A stretch of DNA of 64,000 nt from Rhizobium sp. BT04. GTDB taxonomy: Bacteria; Pseudomonadota; Alphaproteobacteria; Rhizobiales; Rhizobiaceae. The translations under genes and the position numbers were made by a program. The DNA lies in the NCBI RefSeq assembly GCF_030053135.1, contig NZ_CP125650.1:62001-126000 (forward strand), written 5' to 3'. Below are positions 1-10,010 of the stretch, one piece after another (the first letter of the stretch is position 1; the number at the start of each line of letters is the position of its first letter). The notes beneath the pieces are model-generated. The model searched no databases. It was not told where the DNA came from and was given only the letters and a program-made list of their open reading frames with translations.

Positions 1-2771
1 AACTGCCGATTTATGTGCTTTTCACTAAGAGCGATCTGCTGGCGGGATTTGTTGAATTCTTCGACGATCTGGGTCGCGAGGGGCGGGAGGCGGTGTGGGG
101 GTTCACCTTTGCGCAAGAGGCGTCGGAGGACGAAGGCGATCCGATGGCGTTTGCCGCAGCATACGATGCGCTTGTTGGCCGCCTAAACGAAAGGCTGCTT
201 GAACGAATGCAGCACGAAAGCAACCTCCAGCGTCGTGCGCTCATGTTCGGCTTCCCACAGCAGGTCGCTAGCCTCAAGCACCTGACGCAACAGTTCTTGA
301 AGGAAGCCTTTGGCGGGAATTCGTTCCAGGAACCGCTTATGCTCCGCGGCGTCTACTTCTTAAGCGGCACGCAAATTGGCATGCCCTTCGATCGAGTTGC
401 GAACGCCAGATCTCAGACCTTCGAGATCGCTCAGCCGCCCTGTACAGCGCTTCGTGGCCCGGGCCGTAATTATTTCATCAGCCGGCTGCTGCGCGAAGTC
501 GTTTTCGCCGAAGCTGGGCTCGTCGATGCCAATCACCGCTTCGATCGGCGCCAGCGGCGGATCCGGTATGGCGCCTACACGACGATAGCGGCGGTCATTG
601 TTACCGCCAGCGTCTTATGGACGTTCAGCTATATTCGGAATGTTCAGCTGATCGAGAGCGTTCGCCTAATGGCTGGCAGCTATGCCAGAGGGGCTGAAAA
701 GCTGAAGCTCGACCGGGTTGAGAGTGGCGATCTTCGACCCATCCTGCCACTGCTTCAGCGGCTGCGTGATGCCAACGGCGACAGCGCGGGCGGCCGCCTA
801 TCAAGTTCGGGTCTCGACCAGAGTAAGAAAATCAAGGTTCAGACGCTCGCGGCGTACCGCCGCGCCGTGAACACCATCCTGCTGCCGCGGCTGATGTTCC
901 GGTTGGAAACCTTATTGGTCGAGCGGCACGACGATGATCAGTTCGTCTACCAGGCGTTAAAGGTTTACCTGATGCTGGGTCAGCAGGGTCCGCTCCAGCG
1001 CGCGGTCGTCAAAAACTGGATGGCTGCCGACTGGCGAGTGATGTTTCCGGCCGAAGCCGATGCCGGCCTGCGCAGCGCGCTCGCTGATCACCTGGATGCA
1101 CTCATGGAAGGGCCGCTGCCCCATAGTGAGCTTAATGGCGAACTGATCGAGAGGAGCCGCGCGAAGCTCCAGACCGTCTCGATGGCGCGCCGCGTCCTCG
1201 ACATCATCGCGACCAGTCCCGAAGCCTCGCGGGCGCCAACCTGGCGTCTGGCCGACCATGCCGGGCCGCTGGCGCAGGGCGTCCTGGCTCGCAAATCGGG
1301 ACAGCCGCTCAGCGAGGGGGTTCCTGGCATCTACACGAGGGCGGGGTTTTACGGAACCTTCCTGCGATTGCTGCCGCAAGTGGCTGACGCTGTCGCTGCA
1401 GAAGGCTGGGTTCTCGACTCACAGGTAGTCGCGCCGATTGCAGCCGGTGATGTGAGCCAGAAGCTGCGGCGTTCGGCGGCGGATCTCTACGCTCAGGAGT
1501 TCGCGTTGCGCTGGGACCAGCTCATTGGCGATATGTCCATCCGCCCGTCTGGGGGTATCGATGACGCGCTGCGCACCTTGAACACGCTGTCCGCGCCGAC
1601 GTCACCAATGCGCCTGTTCCTTTTCGCGGCGGCGCAGGAGCTAAAGCTCAAGCAACCACCGGCTCCCGAGGACGGCTTGACGAAAGGTGACAGTGTCCCC
1701 CAGGGCGAGGTGTTGCCAAGCGAGCTCGAGGCACTGTTCCGGTCTCAACCGGCCGCGGACACGCCTGAAGCTCACGTCCAGCTCTATATGGGCGATCATT
1801 TCCGGTGGCTGCACCAGCTGGTCGAAGTGCCGTCGAACAGCCAAGCGGGCGCGCAGGCGCCGATCGACAGTGCTCTCCGGGATCTCGGCGAACTGTATCG
1901 CTCCCTCAGCCAGGCGCAGGGGCTGGCGGGTTCGAACATCTTGGAACACAACGGGCAGGCGGGCGTCGCCATCCAACAGATCGAGGCGGGGGCGGCCGAT
2001 CTGCCCGAACCCATCCGGCAATGGATCCTCGGCCTCAGCCGCCACAGCTCGGACCTAACCGTCAGCGGCATGAGGCGCGGGTTGGCGAGCGGTTGGGCGG
2101 GCGGCCCCGGCGATTTGTGCCGACGGGCTACCGAAGGACGGTATCCCTTCGCGAGCGGATCCCGCCGGGATATCCCTTTGAGCGATTTCGCCCGGCTGTT
2201 CGGCCGCAAGGCGGAGATCGACACTTTCTTCGCCGAGAACCTTTCCCCATTCGTCGACAAATCCAAAGGTTCGTGGCAGTTTCGGCCAACGAGCGGTGTC
2301 GATTTCCCTATCGGCCGCAATACCTTGGCCCAGTTCCAACGGGCAGCCACGATCCGCGACACCATGTTCGATGATGCCGGCCAGGTGTCAGTTGGATTCC
2401 TGCTCACCGTCGCCGAGACCGATCCGTTGACAGACCAGGTGGTGGTAGACATCGACGGCCAGCGCCTCGAACATCGACGAGGAACGGCCGCCGCGGCCAT
2501 GCATTTCCATTGGCCTACGGCCGGCGGCGTCGGCGGCGCTTCCGTCGCTTTCATCGGTTTTCAAGGCGCCACCCTCTCCAGGAGCGGCCATTGGGCGCTG
2601 TTTCGCCTCTTAAATGAGGCGGATAAGCAGCCATTGGGAGGAGGGGACCTTATTCAGGTACGACTGGTGTCCGGTCGCCATTGGGCGGTTTTTAACCTCC
2701 AGCCTGACAGCGTGATGAGCCCGTTGTCCCGCAATCTGCTGTCAGAATTCCGATGTCCAGATTTCTTATGA
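1..2771 (+). CDS. tssM: Type VI secretion protein TssM/IcmF, 5' end cut by window
   Basis: TssM is the inner-membrane ATPase-like component of the type VI secretion membrane complex, where it partners TssL and TssJ. The reading frame is already open at base 3, so the gene begins outside the window and about 922 residues are seen; family members are usually near 1,150-1,200. The first residues read LPIYVLFTKSDLLAGF, the conserved stretch after the N-terminal GTPase-like region. A single strong transmembrane segment follows at about residues 195-215 (ITTIAAVIVTASVLWTF-like, after a basic RRQRRIRYG). The remainder is the long periplasmic IcmF-related and C-terminal domain. GTG at 15 is an internal codon, not the start. 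No other recognisable tss gene lies downstream, so this is the end of a T6SS block adjoining symbiotic DNA. Confidence 0.9.
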   Translation, partial: LPIYVLFTKSDLLAGFVEFFDDLGREGREAVWGFTFAQEASEDEGDPMAFAAAYDALVGRLNERLLERMQHESNLQRRALMFGFPQQVASLKHLTQQFLKEAFGGNSFQEPLMLRGVYFLSGTQIGMPFDRVANARSQTFEIAQPPCTALRGPGRNYFISRLLREVVFAEAGLVDANHRFDRRQRRIRYGAYTTIAAVIVTASVLWTFSYIRNVQLIESVRLMAGSYARGAEKLKLDRVESGDLRPILPLLQRLRDANGDSAGGRLSSSGLDQSKKIKVQTLAAYRRAVNTILLPRLMFRLETLLVERHDDDQFVYQALKVYLMLGQQGPLQRAVVKNWMAADWRVMFPAEADAGLRSALADHLDALMEGPLPHSELNGELIERSRAKLQTVSMARRVLDIIATSPEASRAPTWRLADHAGPLAQGVLARKSGQPLSEGVPGIYTRAGFYGTFLRLLPQVADAVAAEGWVLDSQVVAPIAAGDVSQKLRRSAADLYAQEFALRWDQLIGDMSIRPSGGIDDALRTLNTLSAPTSPMRLFLFAAAQELKLKQPPAPEDGLTKGDSVPQGEVLPSELEALFRSQPAADTPEAHVQLYMGDHFRWLHQLVEVPSNSQAGAQAPIDSALRDLGELYRSLSQAQGLAGSNILEHNGQAGVAIQQIEAGAADLPEPIRQWILGLSRHSSDLTVSGMRRGLASGWAGGPGDLCRRATEGRYPFASGSRRDIPLSDFARLFGRKAEIDTFFAENLSPFVDKSKGSWQFRPTSGVDFPIGRNTLAQFQRAATIRDTMFDDAGQVSVGFLLTVAETDPLTDQVVVDIDGQRLEHRRGTAAAAMHFHWPTAGGVGGASVAFIGFQGATLSRSGHWALFRLLNEADKQPLGGGDLIQVRLVSGRHWAVFNLQPDSVMSPLSRNLLSEFRCPDFL

Positions 2772-3067
2772 ACGCCGGGATAGCATCCGACTGGCGCTGG
2801 GAAAGCCCTATGGGGTCACGAGACGCCCACGCAGGTCTGCGGCGGGAGAGGTCGGCATGTCGGTTGCCGGCCGGATCGGAGGCGGTCACGGCTGCGACTG
2901 GCGGCGATCGTCGCTTGATCTCGGCGCGCCGCTTTCCCGCTCGACTAGACCGCTGGAGAGCGCGGTCACCTCCATCAGGCAGATCTTCGGGAAGTTGGGT
3001 GATCAGATCCTGTCCCACCCTATCAACCGACGTACACTGATCTAGAACAGGAAACTGGAGAGATATA
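2772..3067. other. Gap after tssM, no recognisable gene
   Basis: Short overlapping open frames occur here, for example from ATG 2857 to 3045, but none resembles the TagF, TssA or phosphatase genes that often follow tssM. They may be noncoding or a decayed gene end. Confidence 0.4.
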
Positions 3068-4684
3068 ATGGCCGGAATGAAGCACAATAGGACAAGAGCG
3101 AAGAAATTTCTGCAGTTGATCGACCAGACGAAGAACAGAGCGGATTTGGAGTTCTGCTTTGCGGTCGGCACGGTTGGCGATCTGCGGAAGCCTGCTGTCC
3201 TGGTGAGTAAGAAAAAGCTCAATGGATTGGCACAAACTTTGAAAAACATGCCTTTTGAAGATGATGAGGATAGTAGTAAGGAGAACTTTTCGCTTCTGCG
3301 GAGAGGCACGGGCAGGATGAACGAAAACGGCGTTATCCTCGTCAAGTTGGCTGATGGTGGAAAGGCCGGGTTCCCGCAGGTCCAAAAGGTGATGAAGAAG
3401 TATTTCGTGAACTTCCGCATGAGGTTGCCTGACATGCAGGAAGCAGGAATCTTAACTGAAGAAGACATTCAGCAGTTTGAGATGAACGCCGAGGAGAACT
3501 CCCAATTTCTTCCACCCGACGACTCTGAAGAATTCAATCGGCCGATGACGGCGCTCGATAGCGCGGAAGGGAACTCTGCAGGGAGTGTTGAAGAAACTGA
3601 AGAGAGAAGCAAGCGTGAAGGCGGGGCTGAGCTCCTGGAGCAGCTTCTCCCGGAAGTGAAGGAGGGCATTGCCGCCGCGGCCGCGACCATTTCCAATCAC
3701 GCAGTAAGTCTCAGCGCGCAAATTGGCGCGGGACAGACCGCAGAGTTGTCCCATCTGACCACGAAGATCGCGGATTGGCTGCAACGTGTGCTGGCTGCGA
3801 CGCCTCCGGAAGAGCAGGAGGCAACGCTGCACAACTTCGCCGGCCGACTTCTGTTGATGCTGGCCTATCCTGAGAATCTGCGGAATCTTCAATATGTGGA
3901 TGACATGCCCGATGGGGCGGGGCAGGGCGAGACAAACGGCGACCGCCGCGAAGAGGTCGTGGTGAATGGGATCGATCTGAACAGAGTTCCAACGGGCGCT
4001 CTCGATCAAGACGAGGTAGTAGAGTCCTTGTTCCGTCTGATCAAGGCAAAGGCTCAGGAGCGACAGCTTTCTTATCCGCTAGAGAACGCGAATTCTGAGA
4101 GGATTGCGAAGATAGTGTCGTCGCAATGGCCGAAGGAACTAGGCGATGCAGCCCGTAGGCGCGCGGTTGTGGAGCGTCTGATCGCAGCGGTGGTCCCGCG
4201 GCTCGGTAACGATGATCAACTTCTGGTCCTTCTTGGCATCGCAGACCAGCCCGAAAGGACCAAATCCATCGAGAACTCGGTCGAAAGTATCATAGCTATA
4301 TGGCAGGCTCATCTCGACACTGCCTTGACGCTGCGGGATGAGGTAAAGAGCAAGATCAACCAGATGGTCGATGTGGAAGCCCGCGGCGGAACGTGGAGGT
4401 ATGTCGACGACATCTTCCTGCAGTTCGGAGGAGAGCTTTCAGATCAGCTCTCCGCCATCACCGAACGCAACGGTGAGGCACTGTCGAGCGCGACCGAGCG
4501 TGTCCGAACCACAGTCCAGAAGAAGCTCGATTATCTCAACGGCAGCGACATTGTAGCCATGCTTGACAATCCTCCAATCGACATCGGTCCGGGCACTATA
4601 GGGCAGACGCTGCGGGAAGGGCTCGCGGCCATCACCGATGGACTGAAGCGCATCGAAACCTCGCGCGCCGCGCCCGCCGCGTAA
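3068..4684 (+). CDS. Uncharacterised 538-residue protein downstream of tssM
   Basis: The start ATG is preceded by GGAGAGATATA, a fair ribosome-binding site. The product is soluble with no signal peptide or membrane segment. The N-terminal 110 residues are lysine-rich and look like a compact domain. Residues 125-185 are acidic and low in complexity (many E, D and S). The C-terminal 350 residues appear mostly helical and alanine/glutamate-rich. I do not recognise the family. Its position directly behind tssM, same strand with a gap of about 300 bases, suggests a T6SS-linked cargo, adaptor or accessory protein, but that is inference from context only. The frame is intact, with codon use like its neighbours. 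Confidence 0.6.
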   Translation: MAGMKHNRTRAKKFLQLIDQTKNRADLEFCFAVGTVGDLRKPAVLVSKKKLNGLAQTLKNMPFEDDEDSSKENFSLLRRGTGRMNENGVILVKLADGGKAGFPQVQKVMKKYFVNFRMRLPDMQEAGILTEEDIQQFEMNAEENSQFLPPDDSEEFNRPMTALDSAEGNSAGSVEETEERSKREGGAELLEQLLPEVKEGIAAAAATISNHAVSLSAQIGAGQTAELSHLTTKIADWLQRVLAATPPEEQEATLHNFAGRLLLMLAYPENLRNLQYVDDMPDGAGQGETNGDRREEVVVNGIDLNRVPTGALDQDEVVESLFRLIKAKAQERQLSYPLENANSERIAKIVSSQWPKELGDAARRRAVVERLIAAVVPRLGNDDQLLVLLGIADQPERTKSIENSVESIIAIWQAHLDTALTLRDEVKSKINQMVDVEARGGTWRYVDDIFLQFGGELSDQLSAITERNGEALSSATERVRTTVQKKLDYLNGSDIVAMLDNPPIDIGPGTIGQTLREGLAAITDGLKRIETSRAAPAA

Positions 4685-4737
4685 TAATCGCCTGTCTCGA
4701 TGCCGGCCGACCCACCGGAAGGCCGGGCGAGCAGGCC

Positions 4738-5022
4738 ATCAACGGCCTCATCAGCGACGGAAGGAGTTCCGCCGCTCAGGTGGGTCAGCGAAGCGGTGAA
4801 GGAGCGGCGCACCAACAGAGGCTCTTCTTCATCGGCTGCCGCTTCAACGACCAGATGCTGCGCACCTACGCCCGACGGATCATGACGCGATCCAACGCAC
4901 CACGTTTTGCGGTGCTGGATGCGGCAGCGCCGACCAACAACCAACGCCGTTTCCTTGCAGCAAGCCCGATCACGCTTATCGACGTGCCGACTGGCGAAGC
5001 TGCGGCTAGGTTTATCGGCTGA
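4738..5022 (+). pseudogene. C-terminal fragment of a SIR2-like protein
   Basis: The frame ending at 5022 gives a clean protein-like stretch from about 4810. It contains RLFFIGCRFNDQMLRTYAR and then a segment around RFAVLDAA and ITLIDVPTGEAAARFIG. From memory this matches the C-terminus of SIR2-like proteins found near nif genes in diazotrophs. No start codon or N-terminal NAD-binding domain is present upstream, so it is a remnant. Identification is by eye and moderate at best. Confidence 0.4.
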
Positions 5023-5845
5023 AAACCAGAGTAGAGAAGGAGTGTTGCGGGTACGACGATACACGAGGATTTCGGAGGTCGGTCGTCGGCACCGACGTCG
5101 GAGGCGGATTTGCCGTAAACGTTGATCATCACGGCCGCTGTTTGAAAGTGCCGCTCGCCTTGCTATGAATCCACCCATTCCTTTTTGCACGCATTCCATC
5201 CACAAAAACGATTTTACTGCTCAAAACGATTGCCCTTAGAAAACGCTGAAGAGCGCTGTGTAGATTATGTGGAGTTCTAAAAAAATGGGTCCTCAGGTGC
5301 GGAGACGATGCTGGAAATTCGACCTGGAGCCCTCTGTCAGTTGCCTGGCCTCGATTGTTATCTTACGCTGGTCGTGATCGGGCAGAATCTTCACCGTTGC
5401 TTCTCCCGTTTCAGTGCTGATAGGGCTCTCACAAGAAGCACTGTTCCCTGGTCGACTAACCTGTGAGTGCATCTCCCACAATCACTAGAAGCCAGAGCAG
5501 GCGCGCTCGCAGCCGCGAGGACTTGGTCTGCGCCTTTTGCAGGGCCACCAAACCTCGTGATGTTTTCTTGCGGCTGTCGGGCCGAAATATGAAGGATTGA
5601 GTGATGTGGATAGGTTAGGCAGTTCTGCTGCAAGCGCTTCGGCCCGGGTTTCTGTGCGGCGTCGCAACAATGATCAAGAAGGTTGCGCAGGATCGGTTGT
5701 CGGCAATGTCGCCGCGCCGGTCACTAATGGTATCGGCTTCGACCCCGTGAGCTCTAGCTGCACTGTCAAGCGCCACCCTATGAAACTACGAAGGCCGGTG
5801 GCCAGGCCAGAGCGACCTACCTTCCGAAACGAACTGGAGAGCAAC
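5023..5845. other. Intergenic decay zone, no gene seen
   Basis: About 820 bases between the SIR2-like remnant and the nodU remnant. Open frames on both strands are short and do not look like proteins. No nod box, NifA site or tRNA was seen. Confidence 0.4.
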
Positions 5846-6295
5846 ATGCTGTGTCTAGGGCTCAGTGGCGGTCTAAGCAAAGATTACGAAAATTCGTCCG
5901 ATCTACCGAGCACCTTTATGCACGATGGGGCTGCGGTTCCCGTTCGCGACGGGCGAGTGATAGCGGCGGTCGAGGAGGAGCGCCTTAACCGGATCAAGCA
6001 CTCCAACAAGTTACCAACGCGTTCGATTCAATATTGCCTCGCATCTGCAGGTGTTCACCTGAGCGACATCGACCGCATCGCGTATTATGCGACCGAGGCC
6101 TATTGCAACGCTGTGCTCGAGCGCGTGCGCCTCTTTCACCCAAGCACCCCAGCATCGGATCCGAGACTGTTGCAACGGGCTCGGGGAAGTCGACACGGGC
6201 GCTATATTCCTGTGGGACACCCCGATGTTCCATGTGATCGCCATCGTCACACAGATCTGGCCGCCCCTTGGACGCGTGATGGCACAATGCCATGA
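5846..6295 (+). pseudogene. nodU: nodU 5' fragment (Nod-factor carbamoyltransferase)
   Basis: NodU carbamoylates the non-reducing end of Nod factors. The ATG at 5846 begins MLCLGLSGGLSKDYEN and runs into HDGAAVPVRDGRVIAAVEEE and LNRIKHSNKLPTRSIQYCL, the characteristic N-terminus of this family. Similarity fades near base 6180, after about 110 of the usual 560 residues. The frame then continues into unrelated arginine-rich sequence to a stop at 6295. The catalytic and C-terminal domains are absent. No nod box was found upstream. The fragment lies just before the syrM-like gene. Confidence 0.75.
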
Positions 6296-6363
6296 GGTTG
6301 TCACCCGCGCTCCACCGCCGAGATGAACTCGAAAACGTTGGACCCGGAATTGATTGTTGAGGA

Positions 6364-7374
6364 ATGAACGTCATGAAACGCTATGTAGAAAAAGAGGTGA
6401 CGGATCAACTCGCTTATAGGCGAAAGATGTTGCAAGATTGGAGAGGAGAGCGCCTCACTGGACACCAGCTAAACCTAGCATCAATAGACCTCAACCTCCT
6501 GGTGGCGCTCGAGGCTCTGCTCGAATACCGGAACGTGACGCACGCGGGCCAGCACATCGGGCGGAGTCAACCGGCGATGAGCCGGGCACTGGGAAGGCTG
6601 CGCGGCTTGTTCAATGATGATCTCCTGGTGCGGTCTTCAACGGGTTTGATCCCAACGCCGCAAGGCGAACACCTGGCTCAAAGGCTGCCGTCGGCACTGC
6701 GTACGATCCGAGAGATGGTGACAAGCCGCAGCCTAATCTCAAAAGAATGGGGGAGGGGGGCAACGCTGGCGATCCCCGATCATCAAGCTTTGGCTGTACT
6801 ACCGCGCCTCCTGCCGTGGTTACGCGAGCGTGCCCCTCATCTCGACACACTCGCCTGTTTGCCGTTTGATCGTGCCGTGCGGGGGCTTGAGCAAGGTGAT
6901 ATTGATTTGGCCGTTGGGCATATTGACGTGCAACTGCCTGGCTATTTTCGGCGCAGTCTCTATACAGACCGCTTCGCGTGTTTGTTGCGCCACGACCATC
7001 CCGCGCTGGCGCAGGAATGGACGATCGACAACTTCGCGACCTTGCGTCACGCTGCCATCAGTACGGACTCCCCCGACCATTTCGGCCCGATCTACGACCA
7101 CTTGCCCAACCTGCGAGCGGATCGTAGTCCCATACTTTTTTCCAGCGTTCTCACGGCAGCGGTGGTAGCTTCGGCAACGGATTTGGTATTGCTCGTCCCG
7201 CGCCGCGTTGCGACCCAAGTTTCCGCGATGCTGCCGCTTAGGGTTGTTGATCCACCCCTCGAGCCGGCACCGTACAAGGTCATGCTCATCTGGCACGAGC
7301 GGTGCCATCACGACCCGCAGCATAAATGGCTGCGCAAGGAGGTCGCCGCAGCGTTGGAGACGGGAGCAGACTGA
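6364..7374 (+). CDS. syrM: LysR-family regulator, SyrM-like
   Basis: LysR-type DNA-binding activator of 336 residues, the right length. After a 37-residue extension the winged helix-turn-helix begins with NLASIDLNLLVALEALL, followed by NVTHAGQHIGRSQPAMSRAL and RLRGLFNDDLLVRS. A periplasmic-binding-protein-like inducer domain follows. The HTH and the acidic pocket region look closer to SyrM than to NodD, which normally begins MRFKGLDLNLLVALDAL. In rhizobia SyrM acts with NodD3 or SyrA on nod and exopolysaccharide genes and does not need a flavonoid. ATG 6364 has GAGGA upstream; an alternative ATG lies 9 bases downstream. It is the only intact regulatory gene in this decayed stretch. NodD-family membership is the main alternative. 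Confidence 0.75.
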   Translation: MNVMKRYVEKEVTDQLAYRRKMLQDWRGERLTGHQLNLASIDLNLLVALEALLEYRNVTHAGQHIGRSQPAMSRALGRLRGLFNDDLLVRSSTGLIPTPQGEHLAQRLPSALRTIREMVTSRSLISKEWGRGATLAIPDHQALAVLPRLLPWLRERAPHLDTLACLPFDRAVRGLEQGDIDLAVGHIDVQLPGYFRRSLYTDRFACLLRHDHPALAQEWTIDNFATLRHAAISTDSPDHFGPIYDHLPNLRADRSPILFSSVLTAAVVASATDLVLLVPRRVATQVSAMLPLRVVDPPLEPAPYKVMLIWHERCHHDPQHKWLRKEVAAALETGAD

Positions 7375-7584
7375 CACAAGAAGCGGTGATCGGGATGCTC
7401 CCGAAGCATCAAAGAGAGCAAACGGGGATTTTGCGCGGGGAGATGACCAAGGGCTCAGCGCTGCTGCGCCCGAGAGTGCCAGGCATGTTGGACGAATATC
7501 GAGACTTGGATGCCTATGTGCTCGCGGGGTCTGCTTGTATCCGGGCTTCTGCTGAGCTGCGGCTCGGCCCTGCAGTGGCGCGGA

Positions 7585-8142
7585 TATCTTCGCGCCGGCT
7601 CTCGGATCGACCATTTTGATGGTGATCGTCAAGTGATCAACATTTATGTCAGCAGGCTCGCCGACACGGTCTGGCACTGCCGGACCGTTGGTTGAAAGAC
7701 ACAGCTTGATATCGGGGACCTCTGTGGCTCCGCGTGCAAATGTCGCCTTTGTCTTCTTCCGGTCATAACAGGCATCGCTTGGTCCGGCGATAAAGAGCAC
7801 GGAAAGCTGAGGGACTTCATTGGCGACCGCAACGACCTTTCGCAGCGCCTGGTCAGGCGTAGGCCGGCTTTCGTTGGCGCAGTATTTACGATTGCAGTAG
7901 TTGCACTGGATATTGCAAGCTGGTGCGGCTACGACGTGCATGCGCGCGAAATAGTAGTGCGCTTTTTCTAAATAGCAGGAAAGGTCCGTGATTTTCTCCC
8001 AGACAGCCGGCTCGACGTGGTGCGGCTTTGCGGACGAACCGCACAATGACGCGGCGCAAGCAGTGGACTTCGCTGTGGCCAGCAGTTGGTTCATAGTTGT
8101 CGTGCTGGTCAGGTTCTTGAGCGAAATCATTGGTGGGGGCAT
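7585..8142 (-). pseudogene. nifB: nifB N-terminal remnant
   Basis: NifB is the radical SAM enzyme that makes the NifB-co core of FeMo-cofactor. About 186 of the usual 490 residues remain. The radical SAM cysteines are recognisable in APACNIQCNYCNRKY. Several lesions are evident: residues are missing after CNRKY (the family has D, then a segment near GVVSEKL), there are many substitutions, and similarity stops at MVDPRAGAKI. Beyond that the frame runs on into unrelated sequence overlapping syrM. The start ATG at 8142 and its promoter elements upstream survive. The protein cannot be functional. Confidence 0.85.
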
Positions 8143-8180
8143 TAAAGGCTCCGTTGCTGCTTAACGTCGCGGTTCAAGAA

Positions 8181-8195
8181 GCAAGGGCCATGCCA
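8181..8195 (-). promoter_or_regulatory. Sigma-54 -24/-12 promoter of nifB remnant
   Basis: Read on the minus strand the sequence is TGGCATGGCCCTTGCT, matching TGGCAC-N5-TTGC with one change and correct spacing. It lies about 40 bases before the nifB ATG. Confidence 0.75.
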
Positions 8196-8269
8196 ATGAA
8201 AATTGCTTAGGTTTTCAATTGGTTAGCGTTTTTTGTCCGGTTCCCTCCATTTGCGACCCGACATAGGGT

Positions 8270-8285
8270 TGTCAGGCATTCGACA
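8270..8285 (-). promoter_or_regulatory. NifA upstream activator site
   Basis: TGTCAGGCATTCGACA fits the TGT-N10-ACA NifA site exactly. It is 75 bases upstream of the -24 element, a normal distance. The pairing with a -24/-12 promoter makes chance unlikely, although TGT-N10-ACA alone occurs about once per 4 kb. Confidence 0.75.
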
Positions 8286-8289
8286 ATAG

Positions 8290-8944
8290 ACCTACACCGG
8301 TAAAATGGCGGCTCGCCTCGAGTGCTTGAGTTGAGGAGGGCAGGTCGGGCCGCTCGACCACACCAGGCTTAGAACTTTCTTTCACCCCGATTTGATGCCC
8401 GCGGATGGCATAACCAGCCTAACGTGGGGTGACGCCGAGAGGCGAGCCGCCTGGCCCCAGATTTCTCCCTCGCGTCGATCAGCCGCTCCCGCTCGGTCAG
8501 ACGAGCCCGATTGGGAGCCAGGCAGGATCGTTCGGATCACAGGCTTTGGAGGAGACTTCGCCGAGACAGGCACCGGCAGCCCCGGCGGCCGCAAACGGGG
8601 ATCCAGTCGACATTGGGCTCTTTCTGGCGAACTCGTCGACCGCATTGTCGCCGAATGGACCGTTAGCTACCTTCCACACAAGCGCAGAGAGGCCCTGGCT
8701 GTTCTTGCAGACAAAATCCAACGCACCAATGGTCCTTGATTGCGCGGGAGTTGCTGTCCTACGCACGCTGTTTGAGTTCACAGACGTTCCCTGGGAAGTG
8801 GCATTGCGAGACCAAGTCAAGCGCCGACGGCGCGAATGTCCGTTCGCAGATGCATAGAACGCCATTTTCAACTCAAGACCAGACTTGCGACGGGCCATGG
8901 ACCACGAAAATGGGTCGAATTGCATGATCGCGAAACGATCCGCG
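8290..8944. other. Spacer with no recognised gene
   Basis: Several short frames overlap here. One plus-strand frame ending at 8739 finishes with a helical, protein-like stretch (LVDRIVAEWTVSYLPHKRRE and following residues) that may be the end of a decayed gene, but I cannot name it. Confidence 0.35.
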
Positions 8945-9450
8945 ACTGTCCTATCGGTATTGCCGCGGGATAGACGGGCGGACGAGGCGGGGCTGCGCAG
9001 CTCCTTCTGGCCTGATGCGCAGGACGTTCACGGAGCGTATACGGGCTCCGCCGAGGGATTCATTGAGTTCACGCTTGGTGTCTTCAAGACCGAACCGCGC
9101 AACATCCACCAGATCACCAACGTTCTGATTGAGTTTATCAGCCCGACTGAAGCAGCTGTCGAGAGCTACTTCACTGCGCTCCAACGAGGGCCGGACTGCG
9201 GCCGGATCATACGTTGCCAGGTTTCTCCTATGTGGTCGATATTGCGACCATTTTCAGAAAAGGGAAGGGGAGTGGAGAATTGCCGACCGCACAGTGGTCT
9301 ATGATTGGCTCGAGGAGCAGACACAGCAGGCGGCGTCGCCAGAGATTGAGCGGTTCGGTTTCAGGCAGCCGATCGGAACATCGCATTCTAACGACCCGGT
9401 CTATACGCTCGGAAGCGGCAAAGAGCATGAAAGCCGAGGCGGAATAGCGG
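8945..9450 (+). pseudogene. Frameshifted SnoaL-like (NTF2-fold) gene
   Basis: Pieces in two or more frames match the intact minus-strand gene at 55107-55697 in this same window. Examples are [39 protein letters not shown] and, in another frame, [20 protein letters not shown] then [15 protein letters not shown]. The N-terminus is degraded and at least one frameshift lies near 9200-9290. The intact relative belongs to the SnoaL/NTF2-like fold, small polyketide-cyclase or hydratase-like enzymes. A decayed SDR gene follows directly, as it does at the other locus. Confidence 0.7.
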
Positions 9451-9559
9451 CGCGTTCAGCTGGTGCCGAACTCTTCTTTTCCGGGACGTGGTGCTAACTT
9501 GCTGTCATCTGGCTCCTTTAGCGTTAGATCGCATACGCCGGAGCAGGAGAAGCTAATCC

Positions 9560-10010
9560 ATGAAGCAAGCAGACACCCGCCGTCATTACACGCGCTGCAG
9601 GCGGGATTGGCCGCGCTCTGGTCGCTGCCTTTGCGAACGGCGACATTGTCGTTGCCGTGGATCTTCCTGGAAGCGGAACGGTGCGGTGCGGCGTTGCCGC
9701 GCGGCCCTGTGATCTTCAATGTGGCCTCGCTGGGCGGGTTGCTGGGCGATCCCAGACGCAACGGCTACGCTGCCTGGAAGGGGCCTGATCTTGATCACGA
9801 AAAGTTTGGCATGCGAGTTGGCGTCGCGTCGAGTGGGCCTGACGGCCATAAGAGCTCGGCTATGTGCGCACGCCGATGGTCGAGAACTGGAACGCGCCGA
9901 CGAGACGGATCTCGCCGCTATTCGCCGACGCGTGCCGATGGGGCCCATGGGCGCGTCCCGATGATGTCGACCGGACCGTGCGGTTTCCGGTCAGCTCGCA
10001 CGTCGATCAT
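9560..10010 (+). pseudogene. Decayed short-chain dehydrogenase (SDR)
   Basis: An ATG at 9560 with AGGAGAAG before it is followed by an NAD-binding stretch in another frame (TRAAGGIGRALVAAFANGD, a GxxxGIG motif). After a large internal deletion the SDR core resumes near 9702 with VIFNVASLGGLLGDPRRNGY and AAWKG, where the catalytic YxxxK should be; here it reads YAAWKG. Later pieces (VRTPMVENWNAP, MGPMGASR-like) lie in shifted frames. It is the partner of the SnoaL-like remnant just upstream and mirrors the decayed SDR at 54.7-55.1 kb. Confidence 0.65.

Noticed and set aside
6364..7374. Calling the LysR gene nodD
   Set aside because: The HTH lacks the NodD-type start and the typical NodD inducer-domain motifs; SyrM fits better.
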